Shown one piece after another: positions 1-9,682 of a DNA stretch of 64,000 nt; positions within the stretch are counted from its first letter, which is position 1, and every line of letters begins with the position of its first letter. The notes below the pieces were generated by a model, which had not been told where the DNA came from, did not search any database, and was given only the letters and a program-made list of their open reading frames with translations. Origin of the DNA: Listeria rocourtiae FSL F6-920 (GTDB taxonomy: Bacteria > Bacillota > Bacilli > Lactobacillales > Listeriaceae); assembly GCF_000525975.1 (NCBI RefSeq), contig NZ_AODK01000030.1:1-64000 (forward strand), read 5' to 3'. The position numbers and the translations under genes are program-made.

Positions 1-7
1 TTAATAC

Positions 8-1460
8 ATGGAAAAAAATATTGAACAAATCTTCTTTTCGGAAGCTAAGTATACTCAACTTACTATTTTACTCCGATTCTTATATCGAAAAGCAGCAAAT
101 GTCAGATAAATTAGGCATCACTATAAAAACACTCAACAAAGATATCGATGAAATAAACCAGCTTTATGAAACGTTTTCCTTTCAAATTGCAGTGTACCAA
201 AAAATTTATTATATTTAAAAAAGCATAATGATACTACCATAAATATTTCATTAATAAGCGCTTATATGACATATCATAGTGATATCTATAAAATAGCGAA
301 ATTAACATTTAGTGATACTCCTGAATTCGTCGAAAAAATTGCGGAGTCAGAATCTATTAGTATTTCCAACGCCTATTTAAAATTAGAAGAGTTCGATGCT
401 ATCCTGGCAGAGAATCGTTTATTTTTGGGGCGACAACCTCTAGAAATTTTAGGAAACGAAGTAAATATTCGATTTTTTTAATTTTCATCTATTTGAAAGA
501 GCCTACCTTTTTTCAGGTTGGGATTTTCCAGGCATTCCTCTGGAGATAATAAATACATTTATAGAAAAAACAACACGTTTTCTTGGCATTTATCTGCCAC
601 CTGCCTCCAAAATTGACTATGCTATTGCGCTTGGTATAAGTCTCACTCGAATAAAGAATGGTCACTTTGCGCAACTATCTAAACAGAGTCTTTCCTTAAT
701 AAATGATTTTTCAAGTTTATACTATCTAGCTGCGATTGATTTTACTATTTTAGAAGAAGGGATAGGTCTAGAATTACCAGATACTGAGTGTTACTTATTA
801 CTATTGGCATGTTTTTTAACTCCGTTTACTTTTTTTGATAATGACATTATGTTCCGAATGCTCACCTACAACAAAAAATGGCGACCCGCAAGATATAATC
901 TTGTTAATCAGTTAGTACAACTGATTGGAGGGAAAAATAAAAATTTGGAGGCCTTAAAAGCTGACCTTCTTAATTATTTTTCTAAGTTCACATTCATAGA
1001 ACGAACCACCCATATTGTTGATATTGATTATTTCTCAAGAACAACTTATCCTGAATGGCTAGATAAGAACAAAATTCAACAGATTATTGATGAGGCATCA
1101 CAAAATAAAGAACTCGAATTCATTAAAGATAATAAAGCTGTTATTCTTACCTACTTGTACGAGTTTATTAATGTCGCCACCTTATCAAAAACAATCTATA
1201 GCCCTATAAAAATTAAAGTTTTATCAAAAAAAGGACATCTGTGGGAGCAATTCATGAAATATGAGATTCGAAAATGTTTTCCTAAGGAACTTGTAGACTT
1301 TAGTGAGGATCTTTATTCATACGAACACTTAGAAGAGTATGACATAATCATTAGTGACTACCCACTCATATTATCCAATACAGTAGAGACTTTATTATGG
1401 AATATGCCTCCCACAAAGGGAGATCTGGACCGGCTCAAATCTATTGTTGATAACTTTTAA
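8..1460 (+). CDS. Mga/PRD-like transcriptional regulator, frame-broken
   Basis: A regulator of about 480 residues that I could only assemble by joining frames. The N-terminus has a helix-turn-helix look: residues reading KQQMSDKLGITIKTLNKDI resemble the first winged-helix domain of Mga, BglG or PRD-type regulators. The rest is helical with no catalytic motif. Three frame changes lie at short runs: an A7 near 14, an A6 near 199 and a T7 at 473-479. Removing or adding one base restores a single reading frame, including the 320 bases between 481 and 804 that otherwise look empty. The ATG at 8 becomes usable if the first A run is one base too long; otherwise the TTG at 21 is the start. Family assignment is by look only, and the target is unknown. 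Confidence 0.6.
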
Positions 1461-1663
1461 TATCTCGAATCTACAATTGAAGTGCGACAGTATCGAACAT
1501 GAAATAACAACGTGAACGCTTAGATATGTTTATACATCTTGCTCCTTCTATAACATATTCCCTTTATTGACCTTTTCTGGACGAAAGTCTCGCAGAATAG
1601 ATGTCTTTTCTCTCCCAGACATGGTATCTTGCCACACATTCTAAATGCTGTATTTTTTATAAA

Positions 1664-1713
1664 TAAAAAGGGCTGCAATCTATTTTATATCCATAGGTTA
1701 CAGCCTTTTTAAA
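1664..1713. terminator. Convergent terminator hairpin
   Basis: An A-rich flank, a stem of GGCTG-AA paired with TT-CAGCC around a loop of about 20 bases, then a T run. It lies between the convergent regulator and the flavoprotein pseudogene, so it could serve both strands. Confidence 0.6.
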
Positions 1714-2137
1714 ATTTTTTTAGCATTGTATATCAGCGTTTTGCTCTTCCTCCCCCTACTAAACGCTGCTTGAAAATCACCATAACTAACGTAACACATA
1801 ATACTTACAGATTTAACGCGCCACTCATCGTATAGAAAATCCAATACATTTTTCAGAACTGCGGGATATCCCCAATTATATTGTGGAAAAACAAGGACGA
1901 ATCCATCATATTCATTAATCACACGACTCCAAGCTTTCGTGTGCTACTGCTCATAATTATGATGTACTGGAATCTTTGGTTCATCTAAAAATGGAAGATT
2001 TACCTTAACAAGACCAATCAAATTAGATTTAGCAATTCATGTTACACCTCTTTCATTGCCCATTCTGCCACCGTGTGGCAAGCACGCATTGGACGAGTGC
2101 TCTCAATAATGAAGCCTATTATTGGTTTTTCTGTCAT
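1698..2137 (-). pseudogene. Decayed NADPH-dependent FMN reductase
   Basis: Remnant of a flavodoxin-like NADPH-dependent FMN reductase. The start is legible at 2137 (MTEKPIIGFIIESTRP, the phosphate-binding loop region). A middle part reads LPFLDEPKIPVHHNYEQ, and the C-terminal half carries the flavin-binding signature FPQYNWGYPAVLKNVLDFL. An in-frame TAG follows NYEQ, and a TAA plus frame loss follow residue 30 or so. Unlike most broken genes in this window, the lesions are substitutions and non-homopolymer changes. I therefore read it as genuinely decayed. It sits just downstream of moaA on the same strand. Confidence 0.75.
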
Positions 2138-2252
2138 TTTATTCGCTCCTATACAAGAAAATCCGCACCTCCAAAAATGGGGATGCAGACCTTTCCTAAT
2201 TTGCATGCAAAATATCTTATTTTTCTACGCCTAGAGTCTATACAAGAAGATA

Positions 2253-3254
2253 CTATCCACCTATCTGGCTCATGCGTCGTGTCGTCGGTTTATGAGACTG
2301 CATTTCATCCTGCAAAGCAATCGCCATCTCGTGACTTTCTGGTTTATTATCAATAGATTTTTGCACGAGCGCCATTAATTTTTCTGGGTCATTGATGAAC
2401 GGGCGAATATTCATTTCTTCATCCCAATAGAGACATGCTTTAATGTAGCCATCCGCAGTTAAGCGCAACCTGTTACAACTCGCGCAAAAATGAGAACTAA
2501 CTGGGTGAATCAAGCCAAATGTGCCTTTCGCGCCTTCTAACCGATAGTTCTCCGATGGACCGTTGCCACGAATCGAGTCTACTGATTGATAGGAAAGTCC
2601 GGCCTCATCACATGCATCGAAAATTGTTTGTAATGATAAATACTGTTTTTTCCAACCATCACCAGCGTGACCAATCGGCATATATTCAATAAAACGGATG
2701 TTGATATCCTTATCTTTCGTAAACTGAAGAAAATCTAAAATTTCATCGTCATTCTGGCCTTTAATCAAAACAACATTCAGCTTAATCGGAAAAAAGCCGA
2801 CTTCTTCTGCTTTCGCGATGCCGTCCAATACTTTTTGTAGCTTACCACCACGTGTAATTGTTTTGAAACGGTCTTCATGTAAGGAATCTAAGCTTATATT
2901 AACGCGTGTTAGCCCAGCTGCTTTCAAGGCTTCTGCTTTTTTGACAAGGTACATTGCATTCGTTGTTACTGCGATATCTTCAATTTCTGGAATAGCGCTG
3001 ATGCCTGCAATAATGTCTACAATATCTGTTCGTAAAAGCGGCTCACCACCTGTAATTCGAACTTTTTTGATGCCAAAACCGACCATGATTTTCATAAAGT
3101 CAATAATTTCATCTTTGGATAAGACTTGTTCGTGAGGTAGGAATGTCATACCTTCATCAGGCATACAGTATACGCAGCGCAAATTACAACGATCTGTAAC
3201 AGAAATGCGTATATAATCATGGACGCGTCCAAAGCGATCGGTTAATAATTGCAT
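2253..3254 (-). CDS. moaA: GTP 3',8-cyclase MoaA
   Basis: Radical SAM enzyme that, with MoaC, converts GTP to cyclic pyranopterin monophosphate, the first step of molybdenum cofactor synthesis. The 333 residues match the usual length. The N-terminal radical-SAM cluster motif reads CNLRCVYC (about residues 23-30), the SAM-binding GGEPL follows near 70, and the second Fe-S cluster uses CASC plus a downstream KACLY cysteine near 257-274. The protein ends in GG, as MoaA proteins do. A GGAGGCAGG ribosome-binding site precedes ATG 3254. It is the last gene of the minus-strand cofactor operon, 19 bases after the restored end of moaC. Confidence 0.95.
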   Translation of the reverse strand: MQLLTDRFGRVHDYIRISVTDRCNLRCVYCMPDEGMTFLPHEQVLSKDEIIDFMKIMVGFGIKKVRITGGEPLLRTDIVDIIAGISAIPEIEDIAVTTNAMYLVKKAEALKAAGLTRVNISLDSLHEDRFKTITRGGKLQKVLDGIAKAEEVGFFPIKLNVVLIKGQNDDEILDFLQFTKDKDINIRFIEYMPIGHAGDGWKKQYLSLQTIFDACDEAGLSYQSVDSIRGNGPSENYRLEGAKGTFGLIHPVSSHFCASCNRLRLTADGYIKACLYWDEEMNIRPFINDPEKLMALVQKSIDNKPESHEMAIALQDEMQSHKPTTRRMSQIGG

Positions 3255-3273
3255 AATACCTGCCTCCTATTTA

Positions 3274-3754
3274 TTATTTATCGAAACGGAATTTTCCGCT
3301 TTTACCTCCTGTTTTTTCAACAAGATGCGTGTTTTCAATGACTATTTTTTTTATCTATCGCTTTGCACATGTCGTAAACTGTTAATGCGGTCACAGTTAC
3401 AGCAGTAAGAGCCTCCATCTCGACACCAGTTTTGCCGATAGTCACAACCTCTGCGATAATCGTTAGATGGTCTTTACCATCATCAGTAAACATGATATTC
3501 ACTTTGGTCGTCATAATCGGGTGACACATTGGGATTAGTTCACTTGTTTTTTTCGTAGCCATAATTCCTGCTACTTGTGCAACAGCGAGTACATCACCTT
3601 TATCAATACGTCCATCTTTAATACGTGTCAAAGTCGCTTCTTCCATATGTAGCGTCGTTTGAGCAATAGCACGTCTTTGTGTTTCACTTTTCTTCGTTAC
3701 ATCTACCATGTGAGCACGCTGTTCCTCATTGAAGTGTGATAATTCATCCGTCAT
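3274..3754 (-). CDS. moaC: Cyclic pyranopterin monophosphate synthase MoaC (frame-broken near 3' end)
   Basis: Partner of MoaA in making cyclic pyranopterin monophosphate. The conserved core [12 protein letters not shown] and the EMEALTAV stretch are present. The open frame stops early at 3335 after an 8-base T run (3345-3352, plus strand). With seven bases the frame continues to the expected tail ([11 protein letters not shown], stop at 3274), giving about 160 residues, the family length. I regard the break as a base-calling error. Next gene upstream is moaD. Confidence 0.9.
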
Positions 3755-3772
3755 TTTATCGTCTCCTTCATC

Positions 3773-4015
3773 TCATCCTCCGCTTACTGGAGGGATTATC
3801 GCGATTTCTGAAACATCTGTCAATTGGTAATCATCTGCTTGGAACTCCATGTTGACCGCGATCATGCATTTGGCAACATCAGCTTCAATTGCTGGAATTT
3901 CCTTACTCACTAACTGTCTCACATCTGCAACAGTCTTGCAATCAGAAAGGTCGAAATTTATTTGAGAAAAGCCTGCTTTCTGGACAAGAAAAGCGAATAG
4001 TTTAATGGGCGTCAT
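3773..4015 (-). CDS. moaD: Molybdopterin synthase sulfur carrier subunit MoaD
   Basis: Small ubiquitin-fold subunit of molybdopterin synthase. It ends in the invariant Gly-Gly (PPVSGG), which is adenylated and thiocarboxylated to donate sulfur. I chose ATG 4015 (MTPIKLFAFL, 80 residues) over the upstream start because a strong GGGGAGGTGAG site precedes it and MoaD proteins begin near this point. The start lies inside the restored end of moaE, which fits translational coupling of the two subunits. Confidence 0.9.
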   Translation of the reverse strand: MTPIKLFAFLVQKAGFSQINFDLSDCKTVADVRQLVSKEIPAIEADVAKCMIAVNMEFQADDYQLTDVSEIAIIPPVSGG

Positions 4016-4425
4016 CTCGCTCACCTCCCCATCGAACACGATCCGTATCCATCTCTTCTTTCCAAATAGGTACCCGTTTTTTTTAGTTCCTCAATGATAA
4101 AACGTGAACCTTCATAGGAAGCGGCACGGTGAGGCGTTGCAACCCCAATGAATACAGCGATATCAGTCAACTGTAACTCGCCTAAACGGTGAATGACAAT
4201 CACATCCGCATCATATTTCACTTCTACTTCATGCGCCAATTTCGACAGTTCCTTCATCGCCATTTCTTTGTATGCCGTGTAACGAATTGTCTGCGTCTGA
4301 ATCTCGCCGGTCCATTCGCGAATCGTACCGACAAACATGTTCACAGCGCCGAACTTAGCATTCACTAACGCTTGGTATGACGAGCCTACATCAATCGGCT
4401 CATGCTGCAATCTAACATCTATCAT
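4002..4425 (-). CDS. moaE: Molybdopterin synthase catalytic subunit MoaE (frame-broken)
   Basis: Large subunit of molybdopterin synthase, which inserts two sulfurs into cyclic pyranopterin monophosphate. Family features are the FVGTIREWT and YTAYKEMA stretches and the HRLGELQLTD and ATPHRAAS motifs. An 8-base T run (4077-4084) shifts the frame just before the conserved tail. With seven bases the end reads RVPIWKEEMDTDRVRW and stops at 4002, giving 140 residues. The start at 4425 overlaps the mobB stop as ATGA, and a GAGGAA site precedes it. Confidence 0.88.
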
Positions 4426-4907
4426 TGTAAAAATTCCTCGATTATCTTTTGACATAGTGCTTCTTGTGCGGCTTGTGTGCCTACTTTCAAAATGTCAGCT
4501 GGAAGACTGTCATACAACGTTGCTATCGTATGGATTGCTGGCAGTGTTTTTAATGTTGCAATGTCCTCTGCATCTCGTACCATCACAATTTTTGGAAATG
4601 GCGCCTCCTTATAACCCTCGATTAGAATTACGTCCGTCATCGGCAAACTGGCAATCATATCTTTCAGTGTGATTCCTCGATCTACCATAATCGCGTGTTG
4701 GGATGCGGAGGATAGAGCGACAATATCTGCGCCACTTTCGCGAAAGGAATAGGAATCAGTATCTGGGTGATCGATTGCGAACGCATGAGCATCATGTTTA
4801 ATAACAGCAACCGTATAATCCTTCATTTTTAACTGTTGCACAAAACAGTTTGTAAGCGTTGTTTTGCCACTTTTTTTGAATCCTGTTATTTGGAAGATAA
4901 GCGCCAT
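4422..4907 (-). CDS. mobB: Molybdopterin-guanine dinucleotide biosynthesis protein MobB
   Basis: P-loop GTP-binding accessory protein for attaching GMP to molybdopterin. The Walker A motif GFKKSGKTT sits at residues 9-17, followed by KHDAHAF and an ILIEGYKEA motif near 115, typical of MobB. 161 residues is normal length. Its start lies inside the 3' end of moeA and its stop overlaps moaE, so the operon is tightly coupled. It complements mobA on the opposite side of the nar genes. Confidence 0.93.
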   Translation of the reverse strand: MALIFQITGFKKSGKTTLTNCFVQQLKMKDYTVAVIKHDAHAFAIDHPDTDSYSFRESGADIVALSSASQHAIMVDRGITLKDMIASLPMTDVILIEGYKEAPFPKIVMVRDAEDIATLKTLPAIHTIATLYDSLPADILKVGTQAAQEALCQKIIEEFLQ

Positions 4908-6106
4908 ATCTCAATCTCCTCTCCTTTATATTTGCCCGTTTTGCCACTCGGTATTCTGATAAGGCATTCCGTTAAGTGTAAATTGCCAAGCGCACTCGAC
5001 ATGTCGCTACCGACTGGAACCGCGATGAGTTCGCTTCCTTCGTATAGCAATTGCCCACGTAGAAAACGATCGTAAGCATTATTTTTCGAATAATCCGCCC
5101 CCATTTTTGCCCGTTGAAAAGTAAACTGGGTTTCGATATCTCCGCTCATTTTGGCAAGGATTGGTGCAATTAGCAAATGGAATGCGGTGAAACATGCGCC
5201 GGGATTACCGGAAAGAGCTGCAACTAGTGTGTTTTCATAGCGCATCGCTGTCGTGACGCTTCCTGGTCGCATTTGAATTTTATTATAGAGAAGTTCGGCA
5301 TCTTCTTTTGCAATGATTGCCATAAAATCGAAGTCTCCGACAGAAACTCCGCCTGTTGTGAGGATTAGATCTGCTTGTTTGGCAAGGTCGGTGAGCCGTT
5401 TTTTTGTTAACGCTAAATCATCCTCTATTTGTTCTATTGCAATGACTTGTGCGCCTGCATCTTTTGCTAAAGCCGCCAACATAAGGTGGTTACTATTGAA
5501 GATTTTACCGTCTGGGAGAGACTCTCCAGGTTGGATAAGTTCGGAGCCTGTGGATAAAATTGCGACACGTGGCTTGCGGAAAACTGTCACATTTGGAATG
5601 CCGAATGCGGCAAGTAAACTGATAGAGCCAGGATTCAAGTGATGATGTGCTTGGAGTAGCGTAGCGCCTACTTCAAACTCTTCGCCGCGCTCTGTAATAT
5701 TTGTATTTTTGTGCGTATTAATGAGTGTAATCGTTGCTGGATTATCCGTTTCACGTGATTGCTCCAACATAATAACTTTACCAGCATTCTCTGGAACTTT
5801 GGCACCTGTCATAATTCGCACCGTCTCATTTTCCTGTAAGTCATGATTATAGGTAGCACCACACGGCACGTCTGCCACAACTTGAAAAGTTCGCGGATAG
5901 TCCGTATCATCTTCCGCCCGAATCGCAAAACCGTCATAGCCTGAACGCCTAAAATATGGCATTGCCATCGCTGCTTTTACTTCCTGCGCTAGAATCCGAC
6001 CATTTGCGTCTGTGATTGCAAGCTCTTCTACACCAAGCATGACAGCGTTCTCCATTAATCGCTTTTGTGCTTCCTCTATTCGAATTGCTACTCGTCTATC
6101 CAACAT
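4886..6106 (-). CDS. moeA: Molybdopterin molybdenumtransferase MoeA
   Basis: Inserts molybdenum into adenylylated molybdopterin. The protein has the N-terminal MoeA domain (YDGFAIRAED), the central MoCF domain with TTGGVSVGDFDF near residue 250, and a C-terminal beta domain. ATG 6106 (MLDRRVAIRIEEAQ) is preferred over the upstream 6130 start, because GAAAGGAAAG precedes it and homologues begin there. The result is about 406 residues. A near-perfect cre site lies 70 bases upstream, between modA and this gene. Confidence 0.93.
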   Translation of the reverse strand: MLDRRVAIRIEEAQKRLMENAVMLGVEELAITDANGRILAQEVKAAMAMPYFRRSGYDGFAIRAEDDTDYPRTFQVVADVPCGATYNHDLQENETVRIMTGAKVPENAGKVIMLEQSRETDNPATITLINTHKNTNITERGEEFEVGATLLQAHHHLNPGSISLLAAFGIPNVTVFRKPRVAILSTGSELIQPGESLPDGKIFNSNHLMLAALAKDAGAQVIAIEQIEDDLALTKKRLTDLAKQADLILTTGGVSVGDFDFMAIIAKEDAELLYNKIQMRPGSVTTAMRYENTLVAALSGNPGACFTAFHLLIAPILAKMSGDIETQFTFQRAKMGADYSKNNAYDRFLRGQLLYEGSELIAVPVGSDMSSALGNLHLTECLIRIPSGKTGKYKGEEIEIWRLSSK

Positions 6107-6175
6107 GCCAGACACTTTCCTTTCTCGCAAAATTCAACTAGTTCCACTATACATCAATCCTTGTGAAAATAACAG

Positions 6176-6189
6176 TGTAAGCGCTCACT
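6176..6189 (-). promoter_or_regulatory. cre-like site between modA and moeA
   Basis: TGTAAGCGCTCACT matches the catabolite-responsive element consensus TGWAANCGNTNWCA at 13 of 14 positions and is nearly palindromic. It sits 5 bases past the modA stop and about 70 bases before the moeA start. It could bind CcpA and act on moeA onward. No promoter was identified beside it. Confidence 0.6.
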
Positions 6190-6194
6190 TGTAA

Positions 6195-6953
6195 TTATTT
6201 TACCTCACCAAATCCATACTTCTTTAAAATACGCTGCGCTTGATTTCCTTTCATGTACTCCATAAATTGAGATGTCTCATCAGCCATATCAGAATCTTTA
6301 ATCACTGCTGCATAATAACCAATCGGATTATACAGTGCACTATCAATTTTATATGCTGTTTGCACTTTTTTCGAAATCATTGCATCTGTTTTATAAACAA
6401 ATCCAATATCTGCATTGCCTGATTCCACATACGCAAGGACTTGTCGAACGTCACTTGCCTTCACGAATCGTGATTTTACGCTGTCCATTAACTGCTCTTT
6501 CATTAAAAATTCCACTGCATATTTTCCAGCTGGAACAGAGTTCGGATCACCGATAGCAATCACATGGGCCTTTGCTAATTCTTCCTTAATATTATTAGTT
6601 GGAATACTCTTATTCGGCATCACAGCCACCAAGGTATTTGACGCAATTTGTTGCTTATTGCCAACTAATTTTTTATCCATCAATGTATCCATATCCGTCA
6701 CGCTTGCCAATACAACACCATCAATTGGTGCTCCATTAACCACACGCTCACGTATCTGCCCTGAACCAGCAAAGTCAAATTCCAATTTCACATGATTATG
6801 ACTCTTCTCATACAAAGGCTTCACGTCATCCATTACGTCCTTCAAACTCGCCGCCACGGAAATATGTATTGTTTGCGTTTCCTGTGTGCCACATCCAGCC
6901 AAAATAGCCAGTAACACAACAAAAACTAAACTACTTGCCATCCATTTTTTCAT
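6195..6953 (-). CDS. modA: Molybdate ABC transporter substrate-binding lipoprotein ModA
   Basis: Extracellular molybdate-binding lipoprotein. ATG 6953 follows a GGGGGA site and gives a signal peptide ending in the lipobox LAGC (cysteine near residue 20). Family motifs include VAASLKDVMDD, FDFAGSGQIRERV (ligand-binding Ser and backbone) and the late YVESGNADIGFVYKTDA. The length of about 252 residues is normal. The cognate permease and ATPase genes (modB, modC) lie 8.4 kb away on the other strand, beyond the nar operon. The modA-moeA order suggests co-transcription with the cofactor genes. Confidence 0.93.
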   Translation of the reverse strand: MKKWMASSLVFVVLLAILAGCGTQETQTIHISVAASLKDVMDDVKPLYEKSHNHVKLEFDFAGSGQIRERVVNGAPIDGVVLASVTDMDTLMDKKLVGNKQQIASNTLVAVMPNKSIPTNNIKEELAKAHVIAIGDPNSVPAGKYAVEFLMKEQLMDSVKSRFVKASDVRQVLAYVESGNADIGFVYKTDAMISKKVQTAYKIDSALYNPIGYYAAVIKDSDMADETSQFMEYMKGNQAQRILKKYGFGEVK

Positions 6954-7005
6954 CAAATTCCCCCACTTCAATCTATCCCTATTGTACGGAATTTCTTTAA
7001 AAAAA

Positions 7006-7028
7006 GACAGTGAAATAGTTTCACTGTC
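7006..7028 (-). terminator. narK terminator
   Basis: Perfect 10-base arms GACAGTGAAA and TTTCACTGTC with a 3-base loop. On the minus strand they are followed by a run of seven T. It lies 60 bases past the narK stop, on the narK-coding strand. Confidence 0.85.
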
Positions 7029-7029
7029 T

Positions 7030-7089
7030 CAGACTGTAGAAAAACTATTTCACCTGATTTTTCACCAAACTTCAGCATGTCGACAAATC
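7030..7089. repeat. Partial copy of interspersed repeat family B
   Basis: About 60 bases closely resembling 39343-39400: both contain CAGACTGTAGAAAAACT, then a TTCAC-TGATTT stretch, then CAGC-TGTCGACAAAT. Only the left end and one arm of the family's long palindrome are present. The narK stop codon lies at its right border. Confidence 0.7.
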
Positions 7090-8264
7090 ATGTTGTTACA
7101 ACTGGTTTCCGTAGATAAACAGCCCAAACTGTTATAAGACAAACGAACGCAAACACGCCAAGTAAAATAAATCCGAGCGCATAAGAACCTGTATTTTGTT
7201 TAATAATACCGAGTAGAAGGGGCGGGAAAAAGCCACCAAGTCCACCAGCAGCACCAACAAATCCCGTTACTGCTCCTGTATTTCCTTTTGAAACCATCGG
7301 TACCATTTTGAAGATAATCCCGTTTCCAAGTCCCACGATAAGTGCTGTAATGAAGATAAGCGTTGTGAACAAGCCGTATTGTGTCAGCGAAAAAGCAATC
7401 AAGAACGCCAGCACAGCAACCATCGCAAAACCTGTTGTCAGCAATTTTGTCGGGTTCAGCCTATCCGCTAGAATGCCGCCAACAGGGCGCATGAACGTTG
7501 CAGTTGCTGCGAAACCAGCAGAGAATAATCCAGCATTTACGGCACCAATCGAGAACTGATCTCCCATGAAAGCTGGTAAATAATTGCTAAGCGCCACAAA
7601 AGAACCAAATGTAAGGAAGTAGAACAAAGATAAGTACCATGTATTTTTATCCTTAACGACCGATAAAGATTGCTTCAATGTTTTCTTCTCTTCTGGAAGC
7701 TTCATCTCTTTGGCAAAGATAGCAAAGATAGCGACAATAATCACAATCGCAATCATCAAGGAATAGTAAATCCAATCGAATCCCCAATTCGCATTAATAC
7801 GCGGAATTATAAGACCTGCTAAAGCATTACCTATATTCCCCATTCCGGCGATACCTAAAATTAAGCCTTGCTTTTCAGCTGGAAAAAATGTAGAAACGTA
7901 GGAAATTGCGATAGCAAATGTTGTTCCTGCCATACCGATGAAAAATGCGCAGGTTATTAAGTAAACATAGGAGCTAGCGAATGGAATTAAAACTAGCGGA
8001 ATCAATGTAAATAGCATCGTAATGATATATATTTTTTTTACCACCGTACCGATCGCTCAAAATCCCCATTGGAATTCGCATAATCGAACCTAGAAGTACC
8101 GGTGTGGCAATAAGTAAACTTTTTTGCGAATCAGACAAACCAAATTCCGTAGCAATCTGATTGGAAACTGGCGATAAAGAAGCCCAGACCATAAATGAAA
8201 TCGCCATCGCAACCGTGGCAATAGTAAGTGCGATATACGCATCTTTTTTCGATGTGTGTTGCAT
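7088..8264 (-). CDS. narK: Nitrate/nitrite MFS transporter NarK (frame-broken)
   Basis: Twelve-helix major facilitator of the nitrate/nitrite porter family, exchanging nitrate for the nitrite made by NarGHI. The N-terminal part carries the MFS motif RIPMGILSDRYGG. The C-terminal part has the glycine-rich nitrate-signature stretches AGMGNIGNALAG and GFVGAAGGLGG. The two parts lie in different frames, joined at an 8-base T run (8032-8039). Seven bases give DRYGGKKIYIITM and one protein of about 390 residues. It follows narI, separated only by a repeat element, and has its own terminator. Confidence 0.9.
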
Positions 8265-8282
8265 TTTTATTTCTCCCTTCCG

Positions 8283-8446
8283 TTTAGAACCTCAATATGC
8301 ATGTGAACGAAGTGAACATGTAATCCATGTACTGCGCCTCCCAAGCCAGCCCTTCGAAAATTTCGTGGCCTCCGTAAAAGTCAAAGGAGGACTTTTACTG
8401 CGCCTCCTAACATTTTTTTCAGGGCTAAACGGGCTTCTTCGGCTTT
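8283..8446. repeat. Interspersed repeat family A, copy between narI and narK
   Basis: A unit of about 165 bases shared with the cluster at 45149-45658. It has a left part with CTCAATATGCA and GAACATGTAATCCATG, an inverted repeat GTAAAAGTC (8374-8382) with GACTTTTAC (8390-8398), an outer AGCCC/GGGCT pairing, and a right end GGGCTTCTTCGGCTTTTCA. The narI stop codon (8447-8449) falls exactly where other copies end. No open frame in it looks real. Confidence 0.8.
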
Positions 8447-9115
8447 TCATTTTCGATAAATAATATAGCTCCTCTTCAAATATGACAATGGAACGCTCCA
8501 TGCATGTACCAATCTTGTATATGGGAACAACGCAAAAATGATAAAAGCGCTAATAATATGCAACTGGAAAAACACCGGCACATTCGCCATTAAACTCGCA
8601 TCTGGCTGGAAAATAAACAATTGCCTAAACCAAATAGCAATCGATTCCCGGTAATCAAATCCAGGATTCGCTGGATTGGCGAATAACGTACTCGCCATTC
8701 CAAGAAACAGCGTCAACAGCAAGGTCACATTTACGATGATATCCATAATCGAGCTCGTCATTCGCACGCGATCATTTGACAGTCTCCGGAACGTCAATAA
8801 AAACATCCCTACAAACGCCATAATCCCGAACACGCTACCAATCCCGACAGCAACTAAATGATACATATGCTCACTAATCCCAATTGAAGTCGTCCAACTT
8901 TTGGGAATGACTAATCCGATAAAATGACCGCCAACAACAAAAATAATACCGACATGGAACAAAATACTCCCAATCATTAATTGTCTCTTTTCAATCATTT
9001 CCGAAGACTTCGAGGTCACTGTAAAATGGTCATAACGATAGCGGAAAATATGACCGAACACAAAACTTGCCAAAACAAGATAGGGCAAAACAACCCATAA
9101 AAAATTATTCCACAT
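8447..9115 (-). CDS. narI: Respiratory nitrate reductase gamma subunit NarI
   Basis: Membrane cytochrome b that takes electrons from menaquinol and passes them to NarH. There are five hydrophobic segments. Likely haem-ligand histidines are in the VGIIFVVGGHFIG helix (with an earlier HVG) and in the LHIISAF and RLVHAWS segments near residues 187 and 205. The start overlaps the narJ end by 11 bases. The 222-residue protein ends ...YIIYRK at the boundary of a repeat element, so the last few residues may differ from relatives. Confidence 0.93.
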   Translation of the reverse strand: MWNNFLWVVLPYLVLASFVFGHIFRYRYDHFTVTSKSSEMIEKRQLMIGSILFHVGIIFVVGGHFIGLVIPKSWTTSIGISEHMYHLVAVGIGSVFGIMAFVGMFLLTFRRLSNDRVRMTSSIMDIIVNVTLLLTLFLGMASTLFANPANPGFDYRESIAIWFRQLFIFQPDASLMANVPVFFQLHIISAFIIFALFPYTRLVHAWSVPLSYLKRSYIIYRK

Positions 9116-9682
9116 GTTGCTTCTCCTCTCCCTGCTTCACACAAACACGCAATTCATTTCGCATTGCCTCAATCACATAACGGTACGGATTCCCAGCTGC
9201 TTCAAGCGCTTGGAGCAAATGATACGAACCATCCTCAATAACACCAATCAAAAGCTCAAATGCTCTCTCCAGAACGCTCATCCATATACCAATCGCCCGC
9301 ATCAATAAACTCGAGCATCAGTGGCAAATAATCTGTTAACTCAGCATCATCTGGCAATAAACCGAACATCTCATATAGCACTTTCAGCTTCGCCAGCATC
9401 TGCCCACGTTCCCGCGCATCCTCAAATTTATAGAAAGTCATGTAAAGCGTTGTTTTTTTTATTAAAATCAAATGTATCCACATATGTCTCCGTTATCTGC
9501 CCAAATGTCAACGTCGAAATTTCCTCCCAAAACGCCGTAATTAAATCTAGCGTTTTAGGATTCTTAAATGTTTCTAAAAGCAAAAATCGATCATTAATAA
9601 AGCGTTTCTCTGGATACGATAGCACCGCCGAAAGAGCACCAAAAACAGCACGTTTTTCGTCTAGTAAGGCATAATTAATCAC
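9105..9682 (-). CDS. narJ: Nitrate reductase assembly chaperone NarJ (frame-broken)
   Basis: Cytoplasmic chaperone that keeps NarG competent for cofactor insertion. The TorD/NarJ-like pattern is visible: ALSAVLSYPEKRF near the start, ETYVDTFDFNKK in the middle and LFGLLPDD-type text later (here MFGLLPDDAEL). Two frame changes split it. One is at an 8-base T run (9453-9460). The other is near 9269, not at a long run, where one base too many (CTGGAG instead of CTGAG) would join DWYMDERS to RAFELLIGVI. I chose GTG 9682, preceded by a GGGGGGA site and overlapping the narH stop. The ATG at 9712 is an alternative. Confidence 0.85.
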
